DNA of 64,000 bases from an uncultured Bacteroidota bacterium (GTDB lineage: Bacteria > Bacteroidota > Bacteroidia > Chitinophagales > Chitinophagaceae). Below are positions 51,600 through 59,897 of the stretch, piece after piece (the stretch's first letter is position 1; each line of letters begins with the position of its first letter). The notes beneath the pieces are model-generated. The model was not told the origin of the DNA. It saw nothing but the letters and a program-made list of their open reading frames with translations, and searched no databases. Location: assembly GCA_903835005.1 (NCBI GenBank), contig CAILLK010000028.1, positions 18,406 to 82,405 of the forward strand. Reading direction: 5' to 3'. The translations under genes and the position numbers were made by a program.

Positions 51600-54500
51600 A
51601 TGGCAAAACTACAACAAGTTGAGAATGCACTTAAATCAATAAATGAAACAAAGTTTCAAGAACTGTGCGATTGCTATTTAGTTCTGCGCAACTCTAATTA
51701 CTCAGCAATACTTCGGCCGGGTACTCAAATCGGCAAACAAAAAACGGTTAAAGGGGTTCCGGATTTTTTGATAGTTCTTCCCAATGGCTTGTATGTCTTA
51801 GTCGAACATTCGACCGATATTACGAAAGGCTATAAGAAGCTAAAAACAAGTGTTGAAAACTGTCTCGATTTTGAGAAGACAAAAATTCCTGTTAGGCAAA
51901 TTGCAGAGGTTATTCTCTGTATGAATTTCGATATCAAGCCCGAGCAAGTAGAAGAAATCAATAGTTTATTGGGAAATACGCATATTCGACTAACACTTCT
52001 CACTCTTCAGCAACTGTCGATAGAACTGTACTACAATCACAAAAACTTACTATATGAATATTTAGGGTTAAACTTTGATACCGGACAGATAGTTTCATTA
52101 GATACTTTTGTTGCTGAATACAACAAAGTAGCAGGCGCTGTTGCTACGCCTCTTGATAATGAGTTTCTTTTTAGGCAGAATGAACGGGTCGAATTGGAGA
52201 ATGCAATTGCTGATTGTGACATAATAATCGTTACAGGCGCTCCTGGAGTTGGAAAGACGAGGTTATGCATTGAGTCAATAAAAAATTTTTTGAGCGTACA
52301 CCCGGATTATCAGGCTTATGCAGTCTCGTATAAGGACTGCGACTTATTGTATGACTTACATTCATATTTTAACGGTATGCAAAACAGCATATTGTTCGTT
52401 GATGACGCAAACAGGATCGACTCATTTTCTCAAATATTAGGTTTCTATAAGCAGGAGCGAGAAAAGAAGTTAAAAATAATCCTTACGGTCCGGGATTATG
52501 CTTTAGAGGATGTCAGCAAATTGACTAGATCTTTTCGATCTATTAAAATTGTAATAAGCAAGCTTCCCGATGATCAAATAGCATCTATTGCAGCGGGTGC
52601 GCCATTTAAAATTACAACTTCAGAATATATAGAAAAGATAATTGAAATTGCAGATGGTAACCCAAGAATAGCGATAATGGTAGCCAAGCTTGCGGTTTCT
52701 GAACAACGGATACAAGCGCTTAGTGATGTGTTCGATTTGTTTGAAAGCTACTTCTTGACATTTGTAGATGATAAAGGGGAGTTGAAAAATATTCAAAATG
52801 TGCAGTGTTTGGGACTCATTTCCTTCTTCCAGATATTACCGTACAAAGATGAAAATAACATCACACCCATTTTAAACAAATTTGGTTTATCCTTTGAAAG
52901 TTTTACAAATACAATTGATAAACTTGACAGGTTAGAACTAGTCGAACTCCGGTATAACTATGTAAAAATTCCAGAGCAGAATTTGGCAACTTATTTTTTC
53001 TATAAAGCTTTTATAAAAGAAAGCAATCTTTCTTTTAGAATTTTGTTACAGCATTTTTTTGATAGTCACGGCAACATGTTTAGAGATTGTGTAATACCTG
53101 CCAACAATAATTTTGGTCCAAGGAAAGTGATGGAAACGCTAAAACCTCAATTGCAGGAACACTGGCGGACTATTTTTTCTGATGAAAGTCGGGAAAAATT
53201 CCTCTCTACATTTTGGTTCTATTTGTTTCATGAAACCTTAGAATTTATACATGACAAGATTCAACTACTACCTTCCACAAATAGCGAAGAATATTCGTTC
53301 GAAAGAAAACGGGAGTATGGAAGAAATGTCAACAATCATTTGGTAGATCTTTTGAAAGAATTTTTTGTTTTCTATCAAGATTATGAGGGAGTCCTAAGAA
53401 CTGCTCTGGAACTTAGTTTTGAACTGGTTCGGAAAAAAACCGATTTATTTGCTGAAGTACTGGACGAAATTTCAGGTAAAGTTAGTTTCGATGTTGATGA
53501 CTATCACAATTATTATTACAGGCAAAAGACCCTTTTATCAATATTAACTAATGGGTTGAGGAAGGAAGATATTTTATTGACCACTTTCTTCTTCAAAATG
53601 TCTTCACATTTATTGAAATTTAGCTATCAGCATACACGTGGTGGTCGAAATAGTTCCATTCAACTATACAGGTTCAATTTGCCGAATACGGACGACATCA
53701 GAGAATTTCGGGCGACTATTTGGAGTGAAATAAAAGATAAATTCCCCAAGTTTCCGAATCTGGCATTTGAGTTGATGAAAGAGTATGCAAAACCTAACCC
53801 CGATACAGCCAAAGACATCATGGAATCCGATTTGCCATATGTTGTGTCAATCATTGAAAGCAATTTGTCTTCATCCTCATTTGAACATTGTCAGTATGTT
53901 CAGGATCAAATATGGTGGTTTAAACAAAATTCCATTTCTTCAAGCAAGTTCGAAAGTTTGAAAAGAAAATACGTCAACGACCTGTACAAAATGTCGCTCA
54001 AATTGAGTTGGGATAGGTTGCGGAACAGAGAGCTCTATGATAAAATGGACTATCATCAATTTGAGAAAGAGAAAGAAGCGGAAATCAGAGAATATTTCAG
54101 GTTCAAGACCAAAACCGACGTAATTGCGTTTTATGATTCATTTGCAAGTCTTTTCTCAAAATCAAAAGATCAATTCAACTATTCGCTTGCATTTGATTGC
54201 ATTTTAGATGAAACTGGCTTAAATGATTTTGAATTGGGTCTTTTCATGCTTGAGTTGATAATCAGAAAAGGAAACATGACCAGTTATGTTCCAGCGAGGT
54301 TTTTTGCAACCGCACTTGTGGATCAGGACAAGGAGGTTCGAATTTGGTCTGTACTCAACTGCGATCAATATGTTCAAAAAGGTCCATGGAAGCTATCCTA
54401 CTTTTATAACTTGAATGATAGTTTAATCAGAAAGGAACATTGCAATAGAATTATTTTGACAGTTCAAGAACTTGAAGAATCTTTTTTCATGGCTTTTGTT

Positions 54501-55340
54501 CGTTTAGAAAAATATCTTTTAGTTGATGAAAAGCTATTTTTAAACATTCTAAAAGTAGTGGTTGAGAAAAACAAAAATGGAAGCAGGTTTACTATATCGA
54601 ATGACATTTTTACTAAGTACTTTCATAATGTTTCATTTGACTTGCAGCTAGTCAAGGAAGCTTATATTCAGCAAGAGAATCTTACAAGACATTTCGACTT
54701 CCAAGGAGAAGGATTTCTAAATATTTTGATTCTTGATGGTAGTTTTTTGTTACAATTTGTACGGAATCACTTTTCAAAAGAACGGTCATTTGGCCATAGT
54801 TATGAAAATGGCGAACTGAACATGATCTGGAGCGTTCCAAACATAGAAGAACATTTAACGCCAGCATTTCTTTTCGCAGTACAGAATGATTTCTATCTCG
54901 GCATTTCGTCGCATTACTGCAACGTTTTTTTTACTGCCATGCAGCCTGAGTATCTGCAAAGGGCTGGAGATTTTCTTACAGCTTACGTTAAAATGAACTA
55001 TCTGGATACAAAAAGTATGAACGCAGTCGTCGATGTCACCCGACATTCAATGCGAAACCTGTTTGAACCTATACTCCTGCTTTATCTTACGTTAGATCAG
55101 GACGAAATACGATTTTCCAAAATATATTGGCGTAGAAACGGCAGCGGCGGATTAGTAACACCAGACGTAATCTTTGCAGATATTGAAGCAGGGGAATGGC
55201 AGCAGATACTTACCATCGTTGAAAAATCACACTTAGGTATTGAGATTTACAAAATCAAAGCATATATACGAAGGAAAATTGAAGATTGTATTGCAAATGG
55301 AGAGCATGAGAGACAAATGCGTTTTCTTAGAAGGTTCTGA
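51600..55340 (+). CDS. PD-(D/E)xK-like nuclease fused to STAND P-loop NTPase (Avs-like defence candidate)
   Basis: This 1246-residue protein has three visible parts. Residues ~15-150 look like a PD-(D/E)xK nuclease: GVPDFLIVLPNGLYVLVEHST puts Asp 55 and Glu 69 at the metal site, with Ser 71 where Lys is usual. Residues ~185-400 are a STAND-type NTPase: an 'RQNERVELENAI' lead-in, Walker A GAPGVGKTR (213-221), Walker B ILFVDDA (Asp 268/269), and KIILTVRDY as sensor 1. Residues ~420-1246 are mostly helical, with no motif I can name, and probably sense something. This order matches Avs-type anti-phage proteins, which activate an N-terminal nuclease when the C-terminus meets a viral protein. No signal peptide or membrane helix. 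The gene is AT-richer than its neighbours. Family assignment beyond 'nuclease-STAND' is inferred. Confidence 0.8.
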   Translation: MAKLQQVENALKSINETKFQELCDCYLVLRNSNYSAILRPGTQIGKQKTVKGVPDFLIVLPNGLYVLVEHSTDITKGYKKLKTSVENCLDFEKTKIPVRQIAEVILCMNFDIKPEQVEEINSLLGNTHIRLTLLTLQQLSIELYYNHKNLLYEYLGLNFDTGQIVSLDTFVAEYNKVAGAVATPLDNEFLFRQNERVELENAIADCDIIIVTGAPGVGKTRLCIESIKNFLSVHPDYQAYAVSYKDCDLLYDLHSYFNGMQNSILFVDDANRIDSFSQILGFYKQEREKKLKIILTVRDYALEDVSKLTRSFRSIKIVISKLPDDQIASIAAGAPFKITTSEYIEKIIEIADGNPRIAIMVAKLAVSEQRIQALSDVFDLFESYFLTFVDDKGELKNIQNVQCLGLISFFQILPYKDENNITPILNKFGLSFESFTNTIDKLDRLELVELRYNYVKIPEQNLATYFFYKAFIKESNLSFRILLQHFFDSHGNMFRDCVIPANNNFGPRKVMETLKPQLQEHWRTIFSDESREKFLSTFWFYLFHETLEFIHDKIQLLPSTNSEEYSFERKREYGRNVNNHLVDLLKEFFVFYQDYEGVLRTALELSFELVRKKTDLFAEVLDEISGKVSFDVDDYHNYYYRQKTLLSILTNGLRKEDILLTTFFFKMSSHLLKFSYQHTRGGRNSSIQLYRFNLPNTDDIREFRATIWSEIKDKFPKFPNLAFELMKEYAKPNPDTAKDIMESDLPYVVSIIESNLSSSSFEHCQYVQDQIWWFKQNSISSSKFESLKRKYVNDLYKMSLKLSWDRLRNRELYDKMDYHQFEKEKEAEIREYFRFKTKTDVIAFYDSFASLFSKSKDQFNYSLAFDCILDETGLNDFELGLFMLELIIRKGNMTSYVPARFFATALVDQDKEVRIWSVLNCDQYVQKGPWKLSYFYNLNDSLIRKEHCNRIILTVQELEESFFMAFVRLEKYLLVDEKLFLNILKVVVEKNKNGSRFTISNDIFTKYFHNVSFDLQLVKEAYIQQENLTRHFDFQGEGFLNILILDGSFLLQFVRNHFSKERSFGHSYENGELNMIWSVPNIEEHLTPAFLFAVQNDFYLGISSHYCNVFFTAMQPEYLQRAGDFLTAYVKMNYLDTKSMNAVVDVTRHSMRNLFEPILLLYLTLDQDEIRFSKIYWRRNGSGGLVTPDVIFADIEAGEWQQILTIVEKSHLGIEIYKIKAYIRRKIEDCIANGEHERQMRFLRRF

Positions 55341-55417
55341 CGAAGCCATTATTGGTTACCGGACAGCAGTGCACTCTGTTGTTTGCGATGTTTCCTGTTA
55401 GCATTTGAGGGGGGAGA

Positions 55418-55652
55418 ATAATGAGCAGAACCTACAATAGCGTGGCAACGATGCTCAATAGCCATCCCACAACCCGTCCCACAAATTCCTTTTTTACTTA
55501 TTGTCAATTCCATTTAATAAAGATTAATTTTGCACTCTCTCCCGATAGCCATCGGGATTACATAACGAAACATCATGGGCTTATTCGATAAATTATTTAA
55601 ACGTAATAAAGAGGAGTGTGCAGAAACAGGCGCTGCGAGAGGCTGAAGAAGG
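55418..55652. repeat. Duplicated ftsY 5' region, copy A (truncated)
   Basis: From 55439 this matches 56674 onward with about seven differences in the first 175 bases; weaker similarity extends back to 55418. It includes the ftsY -7 box, the leader hairpin CCCGATAGCCATCGGG, and an ATG (55575) that reads MGLFDKLFKRNKE. A two-base deletion then shifts the frame, and it stops at TGA 55644-55646. It is a dead copy of the ftsY start. Confidence 0.95.
55525..55532 (+). promoter_or_regulatory. -7 box in the displaced ftsY 5' copy
   Basis: TAATTTTG, identical to the ftsY promoter at 56760-56767. It should fire into a 23-codon truncated reading frame, and beyond that antisense to the 55690 gene. Confidence 0.6.
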
Positions 55653-55689
55653 AAACTAATGTTGGGGAAATAATCAATCTGATAATGCC

Positions 55690-55863
55690 TCAGGCCATCT
55701 TCAGCATTTTCATAAATAAATCGGCCTGTTCTTTGGTTTTAATAAATTGCTCCAAAGAAGACCTGTCGCGCTTGCTTGGGCGCAATTTCATTTTCTTGCC
55801 GTATTTTTCAGTTCTGTATATCAGGTCCTGAACCTTGGCTTCTACCACTGGATCTTTATCCAT
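55690..55863 (-). CDS. Small protein downstream of the DUF6934-like gene
   Basis: This 57-residue protein (from ATG 55863; an ATG at 55896 would add 11 residues) is basic and helical. It reads MDKDPVVEAKVQDLIYRTEK, then GKKMKLRPSKRDRSSLEQF and ends MKMLKMA. I do not know a named family. It lies 57 bases after the stop of the DUF6934-like gene on the same strand, and the pair is bracketed by the ftsY duplications. Small basic partner next to a larger acidic-neutral gene suggests a two-gene module, perhaps toxin-antitoxin. This is inference. Confidence 0.6.
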   Translation of the reverse strand: MDKDPVVEAKVQDLIYRTEKYGKKMKLRPSKRDRSSLEQFIKTKEQADLFMKMLKMA

Positions 55864-55920
55864 AAAAGTAAGATTAACTGCTTTTTTAAAAACCAAAAAC
55901 CATTACAAAGATATAATATT

Positions 55921-56484
55921 TTATTGTTTTTTTAAACCGAAAACGAAAAAATTGTACAACGAATCGAAATTTATTTTTTCTCCTTTTTCTATCAACTGTG
56001 GTTTTAAAAAAATATCATCAAAATCGAACGGATTCTGATATTGAGTTTTGCCAAACCTTGTAATCCTTACGTAATACTTCAGTCCATAAATATTGAACCG
56101 ATCAGCCAGGTAAGTATAATTTTTTTGAATAAACCGGAAGTATAAAATTGCCCTGTTCATATCTGAACCATCTATTCCTATAGAATGGCTTTTGTGCTTT
56201 CTAAGGTAAGTATAAGCTTCAAAAAGTATTGTGGAAAACACTTTGGAATAATCGGTATGTGGTAACTCTGCTTTGTCGTTTATTTTTCCTTTATCATCCT
56301 CCGGCCCAAAGGCAAGGTTATACACATTTGGCATTAACTCATGGGCATTGTTGCTGATTTTTATTTTCAATTCTTCGGAAGTGCCGTCCTTGAGGATAGT
56401 ATTAAATTTACTGATCCTGTAATCATCGGATACAGGTTCAACCTGGTAGGTATTTCGGAAATCTATAGTTACTGCGACTGCCAT
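55921..56484 (-). CDS. DUF6934-like protein
   Basis: This 187-residue protein shows conserved blocks: a short beta-rich N-terminus (VTIDFRNTYQVEPVSDDYRISKF), VYNLAFGPEDDKGKINDKAE, HTDYSKVFSTILFEAYTYL and SIGIDGSDMNRAILYFRFIQKN. The 'NLAFG..D...G.I.D', 'D..KV..T', and 'GSD..R...Y...I' sequence is what I associate with DUF6934, a family common in Bacteroidota. I would check that by search. No function is established. A near-match -7 box (TATCTTTA) lies upstream. It is first of the two-gene module bracketed by the ftsY duplications. Confidence 0.68.
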   Translation of the reverse strand: MAVAVTIDFRNTYQVEPVSDDYRISKFNTILKDGTSEELKIKISNNAHELMPNVYNLAFGPEDDKGKINDKAELPHTDYSKVFSTILFEAYTYLRKHKSHSIGIDGSDMNRAILYFRFIQKNYTYLADRFNIYGLKYYVRITRFGKTQYQNPFDFDDIFLKPQLIEKGEKINFDSLYNFFVFGLKKQ

Positions 56485-56648
56485 TTATATCTTATATGAA
56501 GTAAAGATACTTTTTTTCAGGATATTCAAGTTTGCTTTTGCATTGACAGGACTTCTATTTGTCTGGGGGCATAGGTTAGAGAGATTCCTTCTTCGCCTGA
56601 ATGACGAATTACTATTGGGCTTTTCTATTGTGGTTTATCAGGCAAGAT

Positions 56649-56891
56649 GAATAAAGAACAGAACGTACAAGCGAGCGTGGCAACGATGCTCAATAGCCAT
56701 CCCGCACCCCGTTCCACAAAATCCTTTTTTACTTATTGTCAATTCCATTTAATAAAGATTAATTTTGCACCCTCTCCCGATAGCCATCGGGATTACATAA
56801 CGAAACATCATGGGCTTATTCGACAAATTATTTAAACGCAATAAAGAGCAGACTGAGCAGAAACAGGCGCTGGATGAGGGGCTGAAGAAAA
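56649..56891. repeat. Duplicated ftsY 5' region, copy B (active)
   Basis: It matches 55418-55652. This copy carries the intact ftsY promoter (TAATTTTG, 56760-56767), leader hairpin and first codons. Confidence 0.95.
56760..56767 (+). promoter_or_regulatory. Promoter -7 box for ftsY
   Basis: TAATTTTG, exact TAnnTTTG, followed by a leader with CCCGAT-AGCC-ATCGGG and the ftsY ATG 42 bases later. Confidence 0.7.
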
Positions 56892-57784
56892 CGAAGGAGG
56901 GCTTTTTTACGAAGCTTACCAAGGCTATTGCGGGTAAGGACAAGGTGGATGAGGAGGTGCTGGATGAGGTGGAGAATGCCCTGGTGGGGGCTGATGTGGG
57001 CGTGGATACTACAGTGGCCATCATAGACCGCATAGAGAAGCGCGTGGCTAAGGATAAGTACCTGGGCACCAGCGAACTGAACCGCCTGCTGCAGGAGGAG
57101 ATAATGGGCATGCTGACCGAGGCGCCGGGCAATGAGTTTGCTACATTCGATGTGCCGAAGGGCAAGAAGCCTTATGTGATACTGGTGGTGGGGGTGAACG
57201 GTGTGGGAAAGACGACAACAATTGGCAAGCTGGCCTACAACTTTAAGAAGGCGGGTAAGAGTGTGCTGCTGGGTGCGGCCGATACCTTCAGGGCGGCGGC
57301 GGTGGACCAGCTAACCATATGGAGCGACAGGGTAGGGGTGCCTATTGTGAAAAAGGAAATGGGCAGCGACCCGAGTTCGGTGGCGTTTGATACGGTGGCG
57401 AGCGGCATGGCGAGGGATGTGGATGTGATTATTATAGATACCGCGGGCAGGCTGCACAACAAGGCTTACCTGATGGATGAGTTGGGCAAGATTCACCGCG
57501 TAATAAAAAAGAAAATGCCCGATGCGCCGCATGAGGTGCTGCTGGTGCTGGATGGCAGTACGGGCCAGAATGCACTGGAGCAGGCCAAGCATTTCACCGC
57601 TGCTACCGATGTGAGCGCTATAGCCATCACCAAGCTGGATGGCACTGCCAAGGGCGGGGTGGTGCTGGCGATTGCCAATCAGTTTAAGATTCCGGTGAAG
57701 TATATAGGGGTTGGGGAAAGGATGGAGGATTTGCAGATTTTTAATAAGGTGGAGTTTGTTGATTCACTGTTCAGTTTACAATAA
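56810..57784 (+). CDS. ftsY: Signal recognition particle receptor FtsY
   Basis: This 324-residue GTPase receives SRP-ribosome complexes at the inner membrane. A short N-terminal helix (MGLFDKLFKRNKEQ) and the N domain (30-~100) precede the G domain. G1 is GVNGVGKTTTIGKLA (~128), the insertion-box strand is DTFRAAAVDQL, G3 is DTAGRLHNKAYLMDEL (~212) and G4 is TKLDGTAKGG (~270). It lacks the long acidic A domain of E. coli FtsY, normal for Bacteroidota. The same gene start is duplicated upstream; this copy is intact. ffh lies 2.9 kb downstream. Confidence 0.97.
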   Translation: MGLFDKLFKRNKEQTEQKQALDEGLKKTKEGFFTKLTKAIAGKDKVDEEVLDEVENALVGADVGVDTTVAIIDRIEKRVAKDKYLGTSELNRLLQEEIMGMLTEAPGNEFATFDVPKGKKPYVILVVGVNGVGKTTTIGKLAYNFKKAGKSVLLGAADTFRAAAVDQLTIWSDRVGVPIVKKEMGSDPSSVAFDTVASGMARDVDVIIIDTAGRLHNKAYLMDELGKIHRVIKKKMPDAPHEVLLVLDGSTGQNALEQAKHFTAATDVSAIAITKLDGTAKGGVVLAIANQFKIPVKYIGVGERMEDLQIFNKVEFVDSLFSLQ

Positions 57785-57821
57785 AAACCCTACCGGAAGG
57801 GAAACCCTGTCCCTAAAGGGA

Positions 57822-58320
57822 ACCATGCATTGGGCTGACGTTATATGATTTCATCTTAAGTTAGTAATTTGGCACAGGGTTTTTCCATCGATACACTAAA
57901 AACCCTGTCCCTCCCGGTATAAACAACCGGGACCTTGTTCCTGGAACCATGCATTTGGCTTTTGGTTCTATGATTTCATCTTAAGTTGGAAATTTGGCAC
58001 AGGGTTTTTCCATCAATACACTAAAAACCCTGTCCCTCCCGATATAAACAACCGGGACCTTGTTCCTGGAACCATGCATTTGGCTTTTGGTTCTATGATT
58101 TCATCTTAGGTTGGAAATTTGGCACAGGGTTTTTCCATCAATACACAAAAAAACCTGTCCCGGAAGGGTGACTCTGACTCTGAAGGGAAACCCTGTCCCT
58201 CCCGGTATAAACATCCGGTACCTTGTTCCGGGAACCATGCATTGGGCTTACGTTATATGATTTCATCTTAATTTAGTAATTTTGCACTGGGTTTTGTCTG
58301 TATATCACATTCATTTTTGG
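57822..58320. repeat. ~124-base tandem repeat array (four units)
   Basis: Units begin with ACCATGCAT at 57822, 57946, 58071 and 58234. Each holds ATGATTTCATCTTA, a (G)TAATTTTGCAC-like promoter motif (intact only in the fourth), AGGGTTTTTCCATC, a hairpin CCCGGTATAAACAACCGGG and GGACCTTGTTCC. The third carries a ~38-base insertion. A fifth, partial unit follows the DUF559 gene. Confidence 0.93.
58277..58284 (+). promoter_or_regulatory. Promoter -7 box for the DUF559 gene
   Basis: TAATTTTG, exact TAnnTTTG, in the fourth repeat unit; the earlier units carry broken versions (TAATTTGG, AAATTTGG). Confidence 0.65.
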
Positions 58321-58322
58321 AG

Positions 58323-58718
58323 ATGAAAAAGAAAATGTTTCTGGGGGCGGATAATAATATCTTTGAGCGTGCTGCTGCTTTGAGAGAGAACCCTACTGAT
58401 GCTGAAGCAATTTTATGGTCTTTTCTAAGACACAAACCGCTTGGGTTTAAGTTCAGAAGGCAGCACCCGATCAGTATTTATGTCGCGGATTTTTATTGTC
58501 ATGCTTTGAAGCTGATTATTGAGGTGGATGGGGGGATTCATGATGTTGAGGCGGTTCGGAATCATGATGTGGAAAGACAGAAGAATCTAGAGGCGGAGGG
58601 GATTTGTTTTTTAAGATTTATGAATGATGATGTTTTAAAGAATCTGGAAGGTGTGAAGGTGGCGATAATAGATAACCTGAAATACATGAATCGCAAAAAA
58701 ACGTATATCTCCAGATGA
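58323..58718 (+). CDS. DUF559-family endonuclease-like protein
   Basis: This 131-residue protein fits DUF559, a family related to very-short-patch repair (Vsr)/PD-(D/E)xK nucleases. The conserved run is LRENPTDAEAILWSFLRHKP, GFKFRRQHPISIYVADFYCHAL and KLIIEVDGGIHD, with Asp in VADF, Glu and Asp in IEVDG as metal-site candidates. RQKNLEAEGICFLRF and the final N-terminal helix-like MKKKMFLG also fit. Start is the ATG at 58323, not the TTG six bases upstream. DUF559 proteins often accompany mobile or defence genes. It sits inside the ~124-base repeat array, flanked by units on both sides. Confidence 0.85.
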   Translation: MKKKMFLGADNNIFERAAALRENPTDAEAILWSFLRHKPLGFKFRRQHPISIYVADFYCHALKLIIEVDGGIHDVEAVRNHDVERQKNLEAEGICFLRFMNDDVLKNLEGVKVAIIDNLKYMNRKKTYISR

Positions 58719-58814
58719 AAAATCGGGACCTTGTTCCGGGAACCATGCATTGGGCTTTTGGTTCAGTGATTTCAACTTAGGTTGGAAATTTGGCACGGGG
58801 CATTTCCTGATTGC
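58719..58814. repeat. Partial fifth unit of the ~124-base repeat
   Basis: It reads AAATCGGGACCTTGTTCCGG, ACCATGCAT (58742), GATTTCAACTTAGGTT, TTTGGCAC, matching units 1-4 in order. It directly follows the DUF559 gene. Confidence 0.85.
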
Positions 58815-59249
58815 TCAAATCAGGAGGTTATTGAGGTTTTTCAGTTCGGTTGGGTCCAGGATCAGGGAAAGCTGAATGTCGTTCAGTTGCCTGAGTTCTG
58901 CGAGTATTTCAAGGGCATCTTCTTCAGGGTTGGCGGTTTGTACCATCCATAGGTAATCGAGCTGGCGGGTTTCGGGGAGGAGGGTTTCGGGGCCGCTTTT
59001 CAGTTTGTAAAGAATGTATTTATTGAAGGTGTTGGGTATTTCGTAACTGTATACCGGAAAACAGAACCGGTTCTTTTTCTTCTCAAGAGTTATGGTTTGC
59101 TCGGTATCCCTGGCAAAACTGGTGTCGAAATGGTTGTTGAGCATCCAGCACAGATTGTAGGCGGGCAGGGCGGTCCCGATGCCTATGAGGGCTGATTCGG
59201 AGAAGAAATCTTCCTGCATTGCAGACATATCGAGGACCAGCTTGGGCAT
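58815..59249 (-). CDS. IPExxxVDY-family protein
   Basis: This 144-residue protein belongs to the small Bacteroidota family named for its IPExxxVDY motif, here LPETRQLDYL (about 93-102). The N-terminal block reads MPKLVLDMSAMQEDFFSESALIGIGTAL, and LCWMLNNHF is typical. Function is unknown. It is divergent from the DUF4160-DUF2442 pair. The region between its stop and the DUF559 gene is the fifth repeat unit. Confidence 0.88.
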   Translation of the reverse strand: MPKLVLDMSAMQEDFFSESALIGIGTALPAYNLCWMLNNHFDTSFARDTEQTITLEKKKNRFCFPVYSYEIPNTFNKYILYKLKSGPETLLPETRQLDYLWMVQTANPEEDALEILAELRQLNDIQLSLILDPTELKNLNNLLI

Positions 59250-59347
59250 TTATTTGCGGTTATGAAGTAATAAAATTAGGAAATAATTGTCGGAATTAAT
59301 TCCTGAAAAACGTATTAAAGTATGGGTGAAAATTAATCAAATAGACT

Positions 59348-59355
59348 TAAATTTG
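59348..59355 (+). promoter_or_regulatory. Promoter -7 box abutting the DUF4160 start
   Basis: TAAATTTG, exact TAnnTTTG. The ATG at 59362 follows after six bases, so the transcript starts at or next to it. Confidence 0.6.
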
Positions 59356-59361
59356 TTTATT

Positions 59362-59631
59362 ATGCCGGTAATATCGCTTTTTCAGGGCCTGATTGTTTAT
59401 ATGTTTTATGTAGACAATAAGCAACATAAACTGCCTCATATTCATGTGAAATATAGCGATTGCGATGCTGTATATAGCATTCCGGAGGGCAATTTATTGG
59501 AAGGATATCTTCCTGTAGCAAAGGAAAAACTGGTTTTGGCATGGATTGAACTTAGAAAAGAAGATTTGATAGCTGATTGGCAGCTCGCAGTTTCCGGACA
59601 AAAAGTGTTTAAAATTGAGCCATTAAAATAA
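59362..59631 (+). CDS. DUF4160-domain protein
   Basis: This 89-residue protein starts MPVISLFQGLIVYMFYVDN, the DUF4160 signature. Its HKLPHIHVKYSD motif (two His) and IPEGNLLEGYLPVAKEKLVL are also typical. The ATG at 59362 is preferred because relatives begin MPVIS and a -7 box lies six bases upstream; an open frame extends further left but matches nothing. DUF4160 genes are frequently paired with DUF2442 genes, and the pair has been considered toxin-antitoxin-like; no activity is known. The DUF2442 gene starts 6 bases after its stop. Confidence 0.87.
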   Translation: MPVISLFQGLIVYMFYVDNKQHKLPHIHVKYSDCDAVYSIPEGNLLEGYLPVAKEKLVLAWIELRKEDLIADWQLAVSGQKVFKIEPLK

Positions 59632-59637
59632 TAGATT

Positions 59638-59877
59638 ATGAATCCGAGAGTAAAAAATGTTGAACCGACAGATAATTATTTATTAGAACTGGAATTTGAT
59701 AATGGCGAAAGGGGGATATTTGATATGCAACCATATTTGAAATATCCGGTATTTCAACCATTGAAAAACGAATCTTTTTTTAAAAAGGCTCATGCAACTA
59801 TGGGTTTTGTATCATGGGATGAGGATATTGATATGTCGGCAGATACATTATACCTTGATTGTAAAATAACTGCCTGA
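59638..59877 (+). CDS. DUF2442-domain protein
   Basis: This 79-residue protein shows the DUF2442 layout: an NPRVKNVEPTDNYLLELEFDNGE beta-hairpin, IFDMQPYL, then the C-terminal VSWDEDIDMSADTLYLDC. The family is proposed to bind nucleic acid or be a helper protein. It follows DUF4160 by 6 bases. The next 20 bases lead into a decayed HigA gene. Confidence 0.87.
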   Translation: MNPRVKNVEPTDNYLLELEFDNGERGIFDMQPYLKYPVFQPLKNESFFKKAHATMGFVSWDEDIDMSADTLYLDCKITA

Positions 59878-59897
59878 TGCATTACTATGCAAGTGGA

